From: Kitagawia praeruptora
Lineage: Eukaryota; Streptophyta; Magnoliopsida; Apiales; Apiaceae
Length of the DNA stretch: 64,000 nt
Assembly: GCA_037693485.1 (NCBI GenBank)
Contig: CM075349.1
Span: 75,185,001 to 75,249,000 of the forward strand
Direction of reading: 5' to 3'
In this document: in pieces, positions 9,003 to 19,112 of the stretch
How the letters are laid out: each line of letters starts with the position of its first letter
Position numbering within the stretch: the stretch's first letter is position 1
Position numbers and translations under genes: made by a program
The notes under the pieces: model-generated
The model's database searches: none
What the model was told of the DNA's origin: nothing
Seen by the model: only the letters and a program-made list of their open reading frames with translations

Positions 9003-10899
9003 TTCTTAGAATATTTTACATCCATCAGACGATTACTTAGTTTATGTTGTGCTAAGTAATACAGTGCCAAAGGAGAGACATTGGTTATCTGTACTTATGT
9101 ACTTGGTAATCTTTGCTACCTAAACGACATTTAGTGCTTGTTTGAGTCTTTTCACTAACTTTTGTGTTAAAGTTCTCTATACAAGATAAGCACTTAAAGA
9201 AAATCTTTCTTTCTTAATTACTGCGAAGTCAAGAGTTTGTGTCTTTTAAAAATAAAACGACATTGTTTTCATTAAAAGAATTGATAATACACTGTTTTAT
9301 GAACAAATTCAAACTCTTGCACATTAACAGTTTTTAAAAGAAAACTCAATCTTTCTACAGCTGTGATTGCTTATATTGTAAAACTTTTTGAAGTCACAAC
9401 TGCACATCATTTCTCTCACATGATACAATGCATATGTTCTCACTCAATGTTCTGGTATGATGTAAATGCATTATATCTTTATATTGCTCTACTGCTATGT
9501 GATGCAGGTTTAGCTCCTAGTGGAAGTTTTCTCACAATTGAAAGTCATGAGATTGTAAACCCAACAACTTCTATCCCGGACTATAAATCCAAATCTAAAC
9601 ACATCCTAACTTACCCCTTCAAGTGGAAGTAACCTATTTGACTAGAGGTCATTAAGGGAGTAACTGCACTTGATGCAGCAAATAAGGATGTGAGGGATAG
9701 TAAACCCACAGCTCTACCTCTCAAGGAGAATAGTCATATACAACTTGAGGTAACTGTAAGCTCGCCTGCATTCTCCCAAAAGAATGCAGAGCTGAAAATG
9801 GCACTAAAACAGTCTCTAGATTCATTCTCTCAACAGGATAAGTCTATTGAAATTCGCCTGTCAGCCAGGGCATCTGTTGGTAAGTCACTACTTCATACAC
9901 AAACTAAAATACTTTCTATGCACAAAGTGAGATTGCACACACTAAGGATGAATTGACGGAAACTTGTACTCCAACCACATTACGGTTAGGATTATAAGTT
10001 CAAGGTTCTTCAATGAACCAAGAGTCTTCACAGACCTCGAGAGAAGGTATTGATCTCAATGCAAAATTCAACAAGATCATTATCTAACTCCCTAGAGGGA
10101 ACATCTCTGGATCCTGCGGGTAACGGGTCCGACATAGGTGCAGATCGGCAACTTGTTGACTATGATTCAGATTCACCTGATGAGTTAAACAAGGAGATGT
10201 CTTCATCGACATTAGAAGGAAACATGATTTTAATTCTAAGTTTTGATTTCATTGTTTACCTTCTCAGAATTCAATTCTGAAACCCACAAAAAGGGAAAAT
10301 TTTATCAACTTGTAGATTATGACTCAGATTCGTCTGACGAGTCCAACGAGGATCGGGGATTTGCGAAACCCCATTGCACCACCAGTGACCTCTCTAGAAG
10401 GGGCTATGGTGAACTTTCCTTGCAGGTACACATGGATGTTGGAGCTATGAGAGATAAGAGTGATACACTAGTGAGCATGAGTGTAAACACTTGAGAGATG
10501 AGAGAACATATCACTCATTTTAAGTGATATGAGTGGAGAGATGAGTTAAACACTTGTGAGGTACATGAAACAGAATCACACACTCACATTGAGGAAGAAG
10601 GAAAAACACCAAATCCCATTCCCTATTCCCTAAACAAAGTTCACTTACAAGAGTTGGGAGATATAAGGAAATTGTCGAGAGATTTGGTTGACAGCATGAT
10701 CGACAGGAAGCCATATTGAATATCTTAAGGGCAAAGTTGATTAGTCTACATACTTCTATTCTGGAAGTCTTCATGGAAATTCCTTTAAAACAAGAAAAAC
10801 TTCTTTTCTTTATTACAGCAAACAATGTTAAATATATGAAGAAATTGTTGTACTAAAGGTAAGAGGTGAGTTATTATTGAATATGTGGTATCATCTAAT
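9003..10899 (+). other. Decayed post-pol region of element A
   Basis: Resumes element A after the DNA transposon. Short plus-strand open pieces at 9690-9956, 10050-10280 and 10243-10494 may be remnants of an ORF3-like gene, but no domain is recognisable. Two copies of a short acidic motif (QLVDYDSDS-DE) occur at about 10149-10195 and 10309-10355, indicating an internal duplication in the ancestral frame. Confidence 0.35.
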
Positions 10900-11300
10900 T
10901 TAACACCTTAAGGGGGAGACAATTGGATGTTTGCTATAACTGGATGTTTGGAGGATTCCTCAACTAAGGGGGAGAGGTATATTGAAGAAGAAGATATATT
11001 CTTGATGTTTGGAGGAGTCATTCTTCTGACAGAGGAGAGATATATTAAAGAAGATATACTCAAAGATTACCTTAGTAAGAGATACTCAACTAAGGGGGAG
11101 AGTACAAGATTACCTTAGTGAGGGGGAGATTTCCTATCTAAGGGGGAGAGATGTAGAAGAAAAAGTATAAGCCTTAGGAAGGGTGAGAGATATCAAAAGG
11201 CACTCACCTTGTCAGGGGGAGTAATCAGTATTCACCTTGTTAGGGGGAGTGAAATGGTATTCACCTTTATAAGGAGGAGACATATCACCTTAGGTAGGGA
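10900..11300 (+). repeat. Array of polypurine-tract-like motifs upstream of the 3' LTR
   Basis: At least seven AGGGGGAG-type motifs, often preceded by CTA or CTTA, start near 10910, 10968, 11093, 11119, 11141, 11213 and 11241, plus a weaker AAGGAGGAGA near 11271. They resemble the terminal polypurine tract at 11661. Confidence 0.75.
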
Positions 11301-11660
11301 GACATAAGGAAAGAGAGAAGTATGAAACGACAAAGAAGAATTCTTCAGTATGTGGTTGTCAAGTCATATTCTTTACCACTGAAGAGTTCTAGTATCTGCT
11401 GATAATGTTCAATGTTAGATGTAAAGGGTTATCAGGCAGATATGTCAGAAATGAAGATGAGTTACTTAATGAAGATCAGTTCAGAGTCAGAGGAACAATC
11501 ATCTATCATTTCATCTACTGAGATTCTGGAAATGTTATATCTAAACCAGAAAATTTTTGTTAATGTATTATTTACTATAGTTCTTTAATGTTTTATCTTC
11601 TTCTTGTTTATAGTTGAGTTATCCTCTAGGAATTTGTATGTTAATGTTTAACAAACAAAT
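11301..11660. other. Non-coding 3' leader to the LTR of element A
   Basis: AT-rich, no coding frame seen. It ends in the polypurine tract. Confidence 0.4.
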
Positions 11661-11670
11661 AGGGGGAGAT
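11661..11670 (+). other. Polypurine tract of element A
   Basis: AGGGGGAGAT directly before the LTR start TGAAAGTC; the expected site of plus-strand DNA priming. Confidence 0.7.
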
Positions 11671-13369
11671 TGAAAGTCATATGTTTACCCTATTTGTAAA
11701 CATCGAGGATTCAACTCAACTCAAACAAGAATGTAATAGTAAATAGTATATGTACTGTCACAAGGATCTCAAATGCTTAACTGTCAAGAGAAAGAAGACA
11801 AAGTCAATCTACCGTTTTGAGGTATACTACACTTGAAGAAGTTCATTCAGTTGATCAAGCGTCAGTGGAGTAATCAAGATAGTGTTTTCTATTTATAGTG
11901 ACAAGAGATTCCTATAGTGGCAGAATACAGATTATAAAGATTTGAAAAAGAGTGAAGAAAGGGAAGACATGAACCACATCTTTAAAGTCAATATATGAAG
12001 AACAGTCATTGCGGTTAGTCACTCATGAACCAGACCATGCATCAAGTGTCAACATTAAACAGTGGTTGTTCGTCATTAACTTCAGTGGTTCAAGCTATCA
12101 TGACTGGTATAAAAGAAAATCATTGTGCAAGCAATAAGAGTGCTAAAGTCATAAACCATAATGATTTTACTATCAAGTGCACTGGCTACGAGGAAAAAGA
12201 ATTATCATAAAGAAATTCTAAGTGGTATATTCTTAAAGCTGGAATCCCGGTTGGAATTGATATATTTTTTGTTTAGCAAAAGGAGTCCGGTTTTAGACCC
12301 TCAGAAGACCGCATCTTAGAGCTTAAGGATTTATTTATATTAATAAATATTTTATTTATTTGGAAAATTATATTTATAAATATCTAATAATATTAGATAT
12401 TTATTTTTATAATTTCTAAATTAAATTAATTATTTATTAATTAAAGATTATAAGTTGTGCGGGTTAAAAAGTATTTGGACGAACCAAATTATTTTGAGTT
12501 AGAAAATGGTGGCCAGGCGCGTGGTTGATTGTTGAACAAAAAGAAAAAAAATGGTCAGGTTGTTCAGATTGTTATAACGAAAGTTATAATATAACAAAGG
12601 ATAGTCATAATCAGCTGTGTTGAGGACAATCATAATGAGTTCTATTGGATAGTTATAATCAGCTATTGAAGATAATCATAATGGCTGGATAGTTATACCG
12701 ATAGTCATAGTGGCTGGATAGTTATACCGATAGTCATAATGGCTGGATAGTCATACCGATAGTTATAATGAGTGTTAAATGAAGAAAAAGAGGCAGGAGA
12801 CTTTTGTTTAAATATCAACAGACGGCTGCTTCACAACACACACAACTTCATATCATCTTCACGAACAGAATACACAGACTAACCAAGAGAGAAAAAGAGG
12901 GGAGAAAAGAGAGAGACACATAGAATTATTTTCTTCTCCCCTTTAGAGTTCAACTTAGTTTTAATTACTTGTAAATTCATCTCTAGTATTCATTGTAATA
13001 TCTTAGCCACTAGAGTTTGATTACTTGTACTATTGGAACTATCTAGCGGATTAAGTTCCCTAGAATTTATCTCTCGAATTGTTTTTTAGCATTCGATCTT
13101 TTTATTACAAATATAGAAAAGTTCATGTCGAATTTTCTATAGAATTTGTAATAATTAGTTTGGTCATCAAACCTTGTAATTTGTACCCGTGTATTTAGAC
13201 ACACCCCATCAAGTTTAATATAATTTTATATTCAACTTGAAATATTGGTAATCGTTTTATTCCGCATCAATTTGTTCTTGATTTAATATTTTAAGAAAAG
13301 AGCAAATTCGATAAAACGGTATAGTTTGTATTCAACCCCCCCCTTCTACAAACTATTTTGGACCTAACA
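11671..13369 (+). repeat. 3' LTR of element A (about 1.7 kb)
   Basis: Starts TG just after a polypurine tract and ends with the copia-type terminus TTCAACCCCCCCCTTCTACA...ACCTAACA, close in kind to the end of the element E LTR (TTCAACCCCCCTTCTACA...GGGCAACA). The partner 5' LTR is outside the window, so the exact ends rest on the PPT and the TG...CA rule. It contains a 29-bp tandem repeat and an AT-rich stretch at 12330-12450. Confidence 0.75.
12683..12769 (+). repeat. 29-bp tandem repeat within LTR A, three copies
   Basis: GGCTGGATAGT.ATACCGAT units start at 12683, 12712 and 12741; looser relatives (ATAGTCATAATC, ATAGTTATAATC) extend from about 12570. Confidence 0.8.
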
Positions 13370-15641
13370 GTTGTACTGTTCACTACTGTTCATTGTTAGA
13401 TATATGTGCTTGCCTGTGTATTTAAGAGTGTGCTCACTGCAGTGTTTACTTCATTCTTGTTGTCTTCATTTACTCACTTACTTGCTTATTTGCTATAAAT
13501 ACACACATTTTCACAGCATGTCTCACACACCAGTTGATACCACTCTTAACTTGTTTTCACCCACTTCTCAGCCTGATAACTCCTTCTCTTCTTCTAAAAA
13601 CAAGAAACACAAGAAAGCCAAACACAATTCTCCAATGTTTATCTCCAGTGAAGCCCAAAATAGGTTTGTTAGGAATAAGTTGCAACCTGGTAAAATTGTT
13701 CAACTTGCTAGAGAGTCTGAGTGTATGGTCTATTTGTGCATGCTAAGTGGAATCCTGTGTTAGTCAGTCCCACTAAGAGAGTTCTACCAAATTTGGTGGT
13801 AGAGTTTTTCTGCAACATGGGGGTAGGGAGTGGAGTTGGTGGGGTGTCCTACCTGACTTCTGTGATTAATGGGAAGCCTATTCTCCTTGATCATTTGTTG
13901 TTGGGAAAGATACTTAAGCTAGATCCTAAGGTTTTGTCATTGAGTCCAGTTGATGTGACTAAAACCTACATATTTAACCCTTATGAACTAAGGTTGTTCA
14001 TCTCTGTTTTCTGTGGAGTTTAAGTCCCTTCAAATGTCTTTAACAGTGATAGGGGTATTGACTATGAGCATTTTACTCCTTTCTACCAAACCCTAACTGA
14101 AATCATTAGGGTGAATATCTTTCCTTCTCAAACTGCTGGCAAATTTATGAGTTTTGTGGAAATGAAAATCATGTATAAGTTGGCCTGCAAGAAAATTGAT
14201 TTTAACTTGCCCTATATGATAATCACCAAAATGATTTCTGCTGCTAGATTGGGGTACATGCCTTATGGTCTTTTACTCACTCAAGTGTTTGAGCACTTCT
14301 CTTTTGACATAAACCTTCCTCCTTACTTTTCTGTGTCACACACCATTTCTGATAGAATGCATAGAACTGCCTTGCCCTTACCTGAACTAAATGCTATGTC
14401 TGCTGCTTTGAATGTTCAATTTGGTACTTTGCCTCCTCTGTCTCTTGCCATGCCTGATATGACTGCTGTTTTGCCTGCTATTTCTGCTATACCTGCTCAT
14501 GTTGATCTTGATGCTGTTATGCCTACTGTGATGCCTGCTGTCTCTACTGCAAATGTGTTACCTGTTTCTACTGAATCTGTTGTTGGACCTTCTGTGGTTC
14601 CTTCTACTGTCTTTTTTTCCAACATCCCTCATGCCAAGTTATCTGCTTACTTCTCTGTACTTATGAAACTATCCTCTAAGTGTGATGAGTTGGAAAATGA
14701 TTATAAGGATTTGAAAAATCAGTTTCTTGCTATAAGTGAGAGATATACTCAGTTACTTGAGAGGATGGATATAGTGATGACTTTGTTGGGATCTGCTATG
14801 GGAAGGTTGAGTGTTCTTGAGAGTAATCTATCTCAACTTGTTCAAATTCAAATTGATGCTAACACTCCCCCTCCCAAACCAGTTGCTCAATCTGTTGTCA
14901 TTGAGGATCTTGATACAGAGGTTGTTGATGCTGTGAAACCTGAGGTTGTTGGCAATGGTGATGGTTCTGGGAATGTTGTTAATGATATAAGTGCTGATAA
15001 TGATGGATACTGTTTTCAACTCTGATTCCTTTAATCAAGTTGATTAGATTATGTGTTGGTTATTTAGGTTATCTACTTTTGTTGTATGAATGCACTATCT
15101 GTTTCTGTGCATTAGTTAAGTGATGAATGCTCTAGTTTGTTGTTGTTTCCTTTTGGGTACTAGTACCAAACTGGCTTGTATGGTTGGTTCAAGTTTATGA
15201 TGGCTGTTGTAATGCTTCTAGTTGGTTGATGCAATATAGTATTTCCTTTTGCAGAAATCTTTTAAGTACTTCACTCTAGTAATTATAAAATGCATTGTAG
15301 TATAAGCATTACACAACTAGGACACATTGGCCTCACATACTGCTGATTCCATGGACTGCCTGAATTCCCTTAGAGAATTCTTGATCTGAACCTAGGATGA
15401 ACCAGTCACTTCTTAGAAAGCATACTTTTTGCATTCTTGATTATCTTGAATAACCTTGCAGATTGATATTAAATGTATCTTGAGCTTAAATTGATATATC
15501 CTAAGGTTGGGTGAGATGATTGCCAGATGATGCTAGTCTCATGTCTCATATTATTTGAGCAATATGAGACTGCTGATGGCTTTCCAAACTGCAAAATAAC
15601 CCTTACTAACTTGGTTCTCTTTTTCTGTTTTGCAGGTACTC
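13370..15641 (+). mobile_element. Fragment of a second SIRE-like element (C) with broken ORF3
   Basis: Lies directly after LTR A and carries a broken ORF3 (13518-15025) of the same kind as in element E. No LTR, PBS or pol is visible. Sequence 15026-15641 downstream of the ORF has no coding frame. It is probably the target into which A inserted. Confidence 0.5.
13518..15025 (+). pseudogene. SIRE-type ORF3 ('plant transposon protein'), frameshifted
   Basis: The frame opens at ATG 13518 (MSHTPVDTTLNLF, then a lysine-rich stretch), shifts frame near 13735-13740, continues through FNPYELRLF, meets a TAA at 14021-14023 and stays open to 15025. The middle part (CNMGVGSGVG..., FNPYELRL..., FMSFVEMKIMYKLACKKIDF) looks like the 'putative plant transposon protein' domain found downstream of pol in SIRE elements. 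The C-terminal half has proline/alanine-rich stretches and a probable coiled coil (LSSKCDELENDYKDLKNQF onward, about 14665-14860). Layout resembles ORF3 of element E, although the sequence is clearly different. Function of this protein class is unknown. Confidence 0.55.
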
Positions 15642-15797
15642 TATTAACTCGAATAACTTGTAGAAGGGGGGGGTTGAATACAAGTTATATAATCGTGTCT
15701 GATTTTTGCTCGAATAAATAAACAAGAACAAATGAATAAACCAAACTGTTTGTATTAATAAGATTAAATACAAACTCTACCAAAGATGTACAAATAC
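15642..15797 (-). repeat. Inverted copia-type LTR stub (D)
   Basis: Read on the minus strand, this ends with GTATTCAACCCCCCCCTTCTACAAG...CGAGTTAATA, the same terminus type as the A and E LTRs, so a minus-oriented copia element begins here. It is cut after 156 bp by the gypsy LTR starting at 15798. Confidence 0.6.
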
Positions 15798-16232
15798 TAT
15801 AACGACCTAGAATTTTTCGCGATTTATAAATGTTTATTTAATTGTTAAATGTGGAAAGTATGTGAATTATGTGAATTATGTGATGGATAGATTATGTGAA
15901 ATTAATATATGTGTAAAAACATGTTTATGTGATTATATGATGATTGTTATGTGTCGTATGTGTTCGTAGAATTTTATTTATATTTTTGGAGCATTAAAAC
16001 TATTTTTAAAGTGCATTTTTAATCTTCCGAAAACCATATAAAATCATTGGAGTTGATTTTAATCATGAAATCTTTTGCATTATCATCTTTGTGATATTGT
16101 TGAGTTATAAAAATTAGTGTGGATATTTAATTGTGAGTTTTAGTATTTTAAAATGATTTAAAAAGGATTATTTCTTTTAAAGAGCCTTTACTTCGAAAAT
16201 TCATAATAAATTCATTTTTGATCTAAATATTA
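15798..16232 (+). repeat. Gypsy (chromovirus-type) LTR B, first part
   Basis: Begins TATAACGACCTAGAATTTTT (expected TG mutated to TA) and is interrupted at 16232 by element E. It continues at 29405. Together the two parts give an LTR of about 3660 bp, a length seen in Tekay/Del-type chromoviruses. Confidence 0.6.
16228..16232. repeat. Target-site duplication of element E, left (TATTA)
   Basis: Identical to 29400-29404. Confidence 0.95.
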
Positions 16233-16292
16233 TGTTAGATATTGATTCAAGAGATGATCAGGATCTGGGTATTACTGATCAGATACTGATGC

Positions 16293-16300
16293 TGACGTCA
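16293..16300. promoter_or_regulatory. TGACGTCA palindrome in the LTR (bZIP/TGA-factor-type site)
   Basis: A perfect palindrome about 210 bp upstream of the TATA box, with a second AACGTCAG half-site 14 bp on. The same site is kept in the 3' LTR at 28962-28969. Binding and stress response are inferred from the motif only. Confidence 0.45.
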
Positions 16301-16503
16301 TCAGGAATACAACGTCAGTATTGGATTATCAGGATTACAAGCTGGTCAGTATTTGATGAAGATTCTCATCAGACCAGAGATCAAGGAAGATTGATATGTC
16401 GGTTCCTAATTTGTAGGGATGCAGCTATCATACAAGATATGCATTCAGAGATATATGTAATTGATTTAGAATATCTTGTAATTGATAGTGCAATTGTGTA
16501 CAC

Positions 16504-16511
16504 TATATAAA
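16504..16511 (+). promoter_or_regulatory. TATA box of element E (5' LTR)
   Basis: TATATAAA about 120 bp upstream of the polyadenylation signal; a likely start of the genomic transcript about 30 bp downstream. The copy in the 3' LTR is at 29173-29180. Confidence 0.7.
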
Positions 16512-16626
16512 CACAGTTTAGGTTTTACATTATGTAATCGCTTACACGAGTTATATTGTAACCTAGCAGCTCTTAAGAACATAAGAATTTCTTAAGAGAG
16601 TTTTGTAACAGTTTTATATCAGAGTT

Positions 16627-16632
16627 AATAAA
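16627..16632 (+). terminator. Polyadenylation signal AATAAA in LTR E
   Basis: GTTAATAAAGCTG; the same signal in the 3' LTR at 29296-29301 would end the transcript. Confidence 0.6.
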
Positions 16633-16732
16633 GCTGTTATTGATTCATACTTGTGTTATTTGTTTTAAGTCGAAAATCTTATACAATTGTATTCAACCCC
16701 CCTTCTACAATTGTTATTTACTGGGCAACAAT

Positions 16733-16744
16733 TGGTATCAGAGC
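16733..16744 (+). other. Primer-binding site of element E
   Basis: TGGTATCAGAGC two bases after the LTR, complementary to the 3' end of initiator tRNA-Met, as usual for copia elements. Confidence 0.95.
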
Positions 16745-16779
16745 TAAACTGGTTAATTTAAATCAGAAACGATCTTAAG

Positions 16780-19095
16780 ATGTCGACAAGCAAGTATGAA
16801 AGCATTAAAATTCCAATTCTCAAGAAGACTGAGTATCCAACCTGGAAAGTGAAAATGTTGATGTATCTGGAAGCAACTGATCCTGACTATCTTGACAGGA
16901 TCAATGATGGACCATTTCTTCCAACAAAACTAGTTGCAAGAACAGAGACTGTTGCTGAACACTATGTCATTAAGGCAAAGAGTGAATGGACGACAGAAGA
17001 AAAGGTTCAAGTACTCAAAGATGCAAAGGTAAAGAATATTTTGCATAACAGTCTTGATAATGTCATGTCTAACAGGGTAATAGCATGCAAGACTGCGAAG
17101 GAAATTTGGGATACTTTGGAAACTCAATGTCAAGGTACTGAATCTATCAAAAGAAACAGAAGGGCTCTGTTGATTCAGGAGTATGAGCAATTCGATGCTA
17201 AATCTGATGAAAGCCTTACTGATATGTATGATAGATTCTTGACTTTACTGAACAATCTATCACTGGTTGGCAAAGAGTATGATCCAGAGGATTCGAATAC
17301 CAAGTTTCTCAGAGCTTTAACTGAAGAGTGGGATACTCAAGCTTCAATCATAAGGCATCAATATGATTTGAAGATGCTGTCTCTTGATGAAGTCTATGGG
17401 ATGCTAAGAACTCATGATCTTGAGGTTCAACAGAGGACGAACAAGAAAAATGTCAAAGCAAAATCTGTTGCTTTGAATGTTGAATCAAAATCAAAGGGAA
17501 AAGCTGAGGAGGTTTATAACCGAAAGAGTAGAGTGGAAGAGTCAATTCCTGATGACTCATCATCAGATACTGATACTGAGTCTGATCCTGATACTGATGA
17601 TGACTCTACTGATTCTGATATGATGGAAATGGTTGCTATGATAGTCAAGGGCTTCAAAAAGATGAAGTTCAGAAAGGCTAGGAAGCAAGGGAAATTCCAG
17701 AAGAAAACCTTCAATGCTGACAAAGACAGGTACAAGAAGAAAGAAGGCAAAAGCAGCAAGTTTGACAAGTCAAAAATCAGATGCTATAACTGTGATGGAA
17801 TGGGTCATTTTGCAACTGAGTGCAAGAAGACCAAAACCAAAGCTCTCATTTCTTCAAGCAAGGATTGGATGGACTCATCATCTGACTCTGAAGAGGAAAA
17901 AGTGAATTATGCTTTGATGGCTAAAACTGATGAGACTTCTGCTGGTGAAAATAAGGTATCTGAAGTTTTATTTGATTTTGATACTAATAATGTTTCTGAG
18001 CTAAGATCTTTCTTAAAATCTCTGCATATTAGTTTTAGGAGTCAATCTCTTGAAAATACAAGAATAAAATCTGAAATGGCAGAGGTTGTTAAGAGAAATG
18101 ATCATCTAGAAGTTGAGTTAATTTTCTTGCATGAAGTTCAAGCAGAATGTGATAATGCTAAACACATGAAACTTGAAACGGAGTTTAAATGTAATGAACT
18201 TGAGAGGCAACTTAAAGATGCTAATGAAAAACTCAGAACCTGGACACATTCTGGTACAAAAACTCATGAAATTATTTTTGATAAAAACTGGAAAGAGTGT
18301 CTAGGGTATAAGCCAGAAAATGAGAAAAAGGACAAAGGAAAGGTTGTTTCATCTAACCCTGGAAGAGTTATAGTTGATGACTCAACAAATCCAAAAACCT
18401 ACAGATATGTTACAGACAGTACTAAAACCAAATAAAAACCAGTTAATTATGTGTATCCAGAAATTCCCAAATCCACTTCAGAAGAGGGATCTACTTCTAC
18501 ACATCATTCTAAGTCTAGAACTGTCAAAAACAAGAATGTAGGTCTCTTGTCCAAGAAGCAATTAAGGGATAGAATCTGTGAGGTAACAGATAGGAAGAGA
18601 GTTCCAACTGTCAAAAGGAACAGGAATGGTAAAGTTGGAATAAACAAGGAAAATAATTATAAGTATATTCCAAATGCACCAAGAAAAGCATGCTTTAACT
18701 GTGGTAATTCTAATCATCTTGCTATTGATTGCAGGAGGAGTAAAAAGAAGCCAACTGTAGTTCCTAAGTCTGACATTAGGAATAAATTAGTATTCTATAA
18801 ACCACAGAATCCTTGTTTCCATTGTGGCAGTAAATGGCATTCTATTTATACATGTGAAGAATACCATAATTTGTACTATAATTATTATGAGCCTTTGCCT
18901 AAGTTCAATAAAAGTGCAAATTTTGGAAAAACAAAGAACTTGAATACTAATCATGCATCTGTCAAAATAAAGACTAATTCTGATGGAGTTAATTCTGATG
19001 AAAATGTCTTTACAAGAAAATCTTCTACTGATAAAGATGTTAAATTGCATGAAAAGAGAACCCAACAAGTGTGGGTTCTTAAAAATTCTAACTGA
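16780..19095 (+). pseudogene. gag: gag polyprotein of element E (one in-frame stop)
   Basis: ATG at 16780 (MSTSKYESIKIPILKKTEYP). The N-terminus has the YPTWKVKMLMYLEA motif of plant copia Gag, followed by a UBN2-type capsid region (roughly residues 60-215) and an acidic serine-rich stretch (about 254-278). A CCHC zinc knuckle lies at residues 335-348 (CYNCDGMGHFATEC), then a coiled-coil-like segment. A TAA at 18433-18435 ends the first 551 residues, but the same frame stays open to 19095 and holds two more cysteine/histidine knuckles (CFNCGNSNHLAIDC, CFHCGSKWHSIYTC), so the TAA is probably a nonsense mutation or a leaky stop. Gag forms the particle and binds RNA. The 120-bp leader follows the PBS. 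The protease frame begins in another reading frame just downstream. Confidence 0.85.
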
Positions 19096-19112
19096 GTTCT
19101 TTGTGATTCTGA

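Larger units (their letters stand above)
1..13369 (+). mobile_element. Old Ty1/copia (SIRE-like) element, 3' part, interrupted by a DNA transposon
   Basis: Read on the plus strand, the order is a pol RNase H remnant (904-1054), a long decayed 3' region, a stretch of repeated AGGGGGAGA motifs, a terminal polypurine tract and a 1.7 kb LTR ending at 13369. This is the 3' half of a copia element with a long region between pol and the LTR, as in the SIRE/Maximus lineage. The 5' LTR, gag and most of pol lie left of the window. A 6.3 kb CACTA-like transposon (2729-9002) interrupts it. No coding frame is intact, so the copy is old. That both flanks of the DNA transposon belong to one element is inferred from order and orientation. 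Confidence 0.6.
16233..16730 (+). repeat. 5' LTR of element E
   Basis: 498 bp, TG...CA. It contains TGACGTCA (bZIP/TGA-type site), many CTGAT/ATCAG words, a TATA box, a polyadenylation signal and the terminal TTCAACCCCCCTTCTACAAT. Confidence 0.97.

Noticed and set aside
16930..17190. Antisense ORF inside gag of element E
   Set aside because: A shadow of the gag frame: no leader, no domain, and explained by gag codon composition. Unlike the ORF at 23135, it lies within coding sequence.
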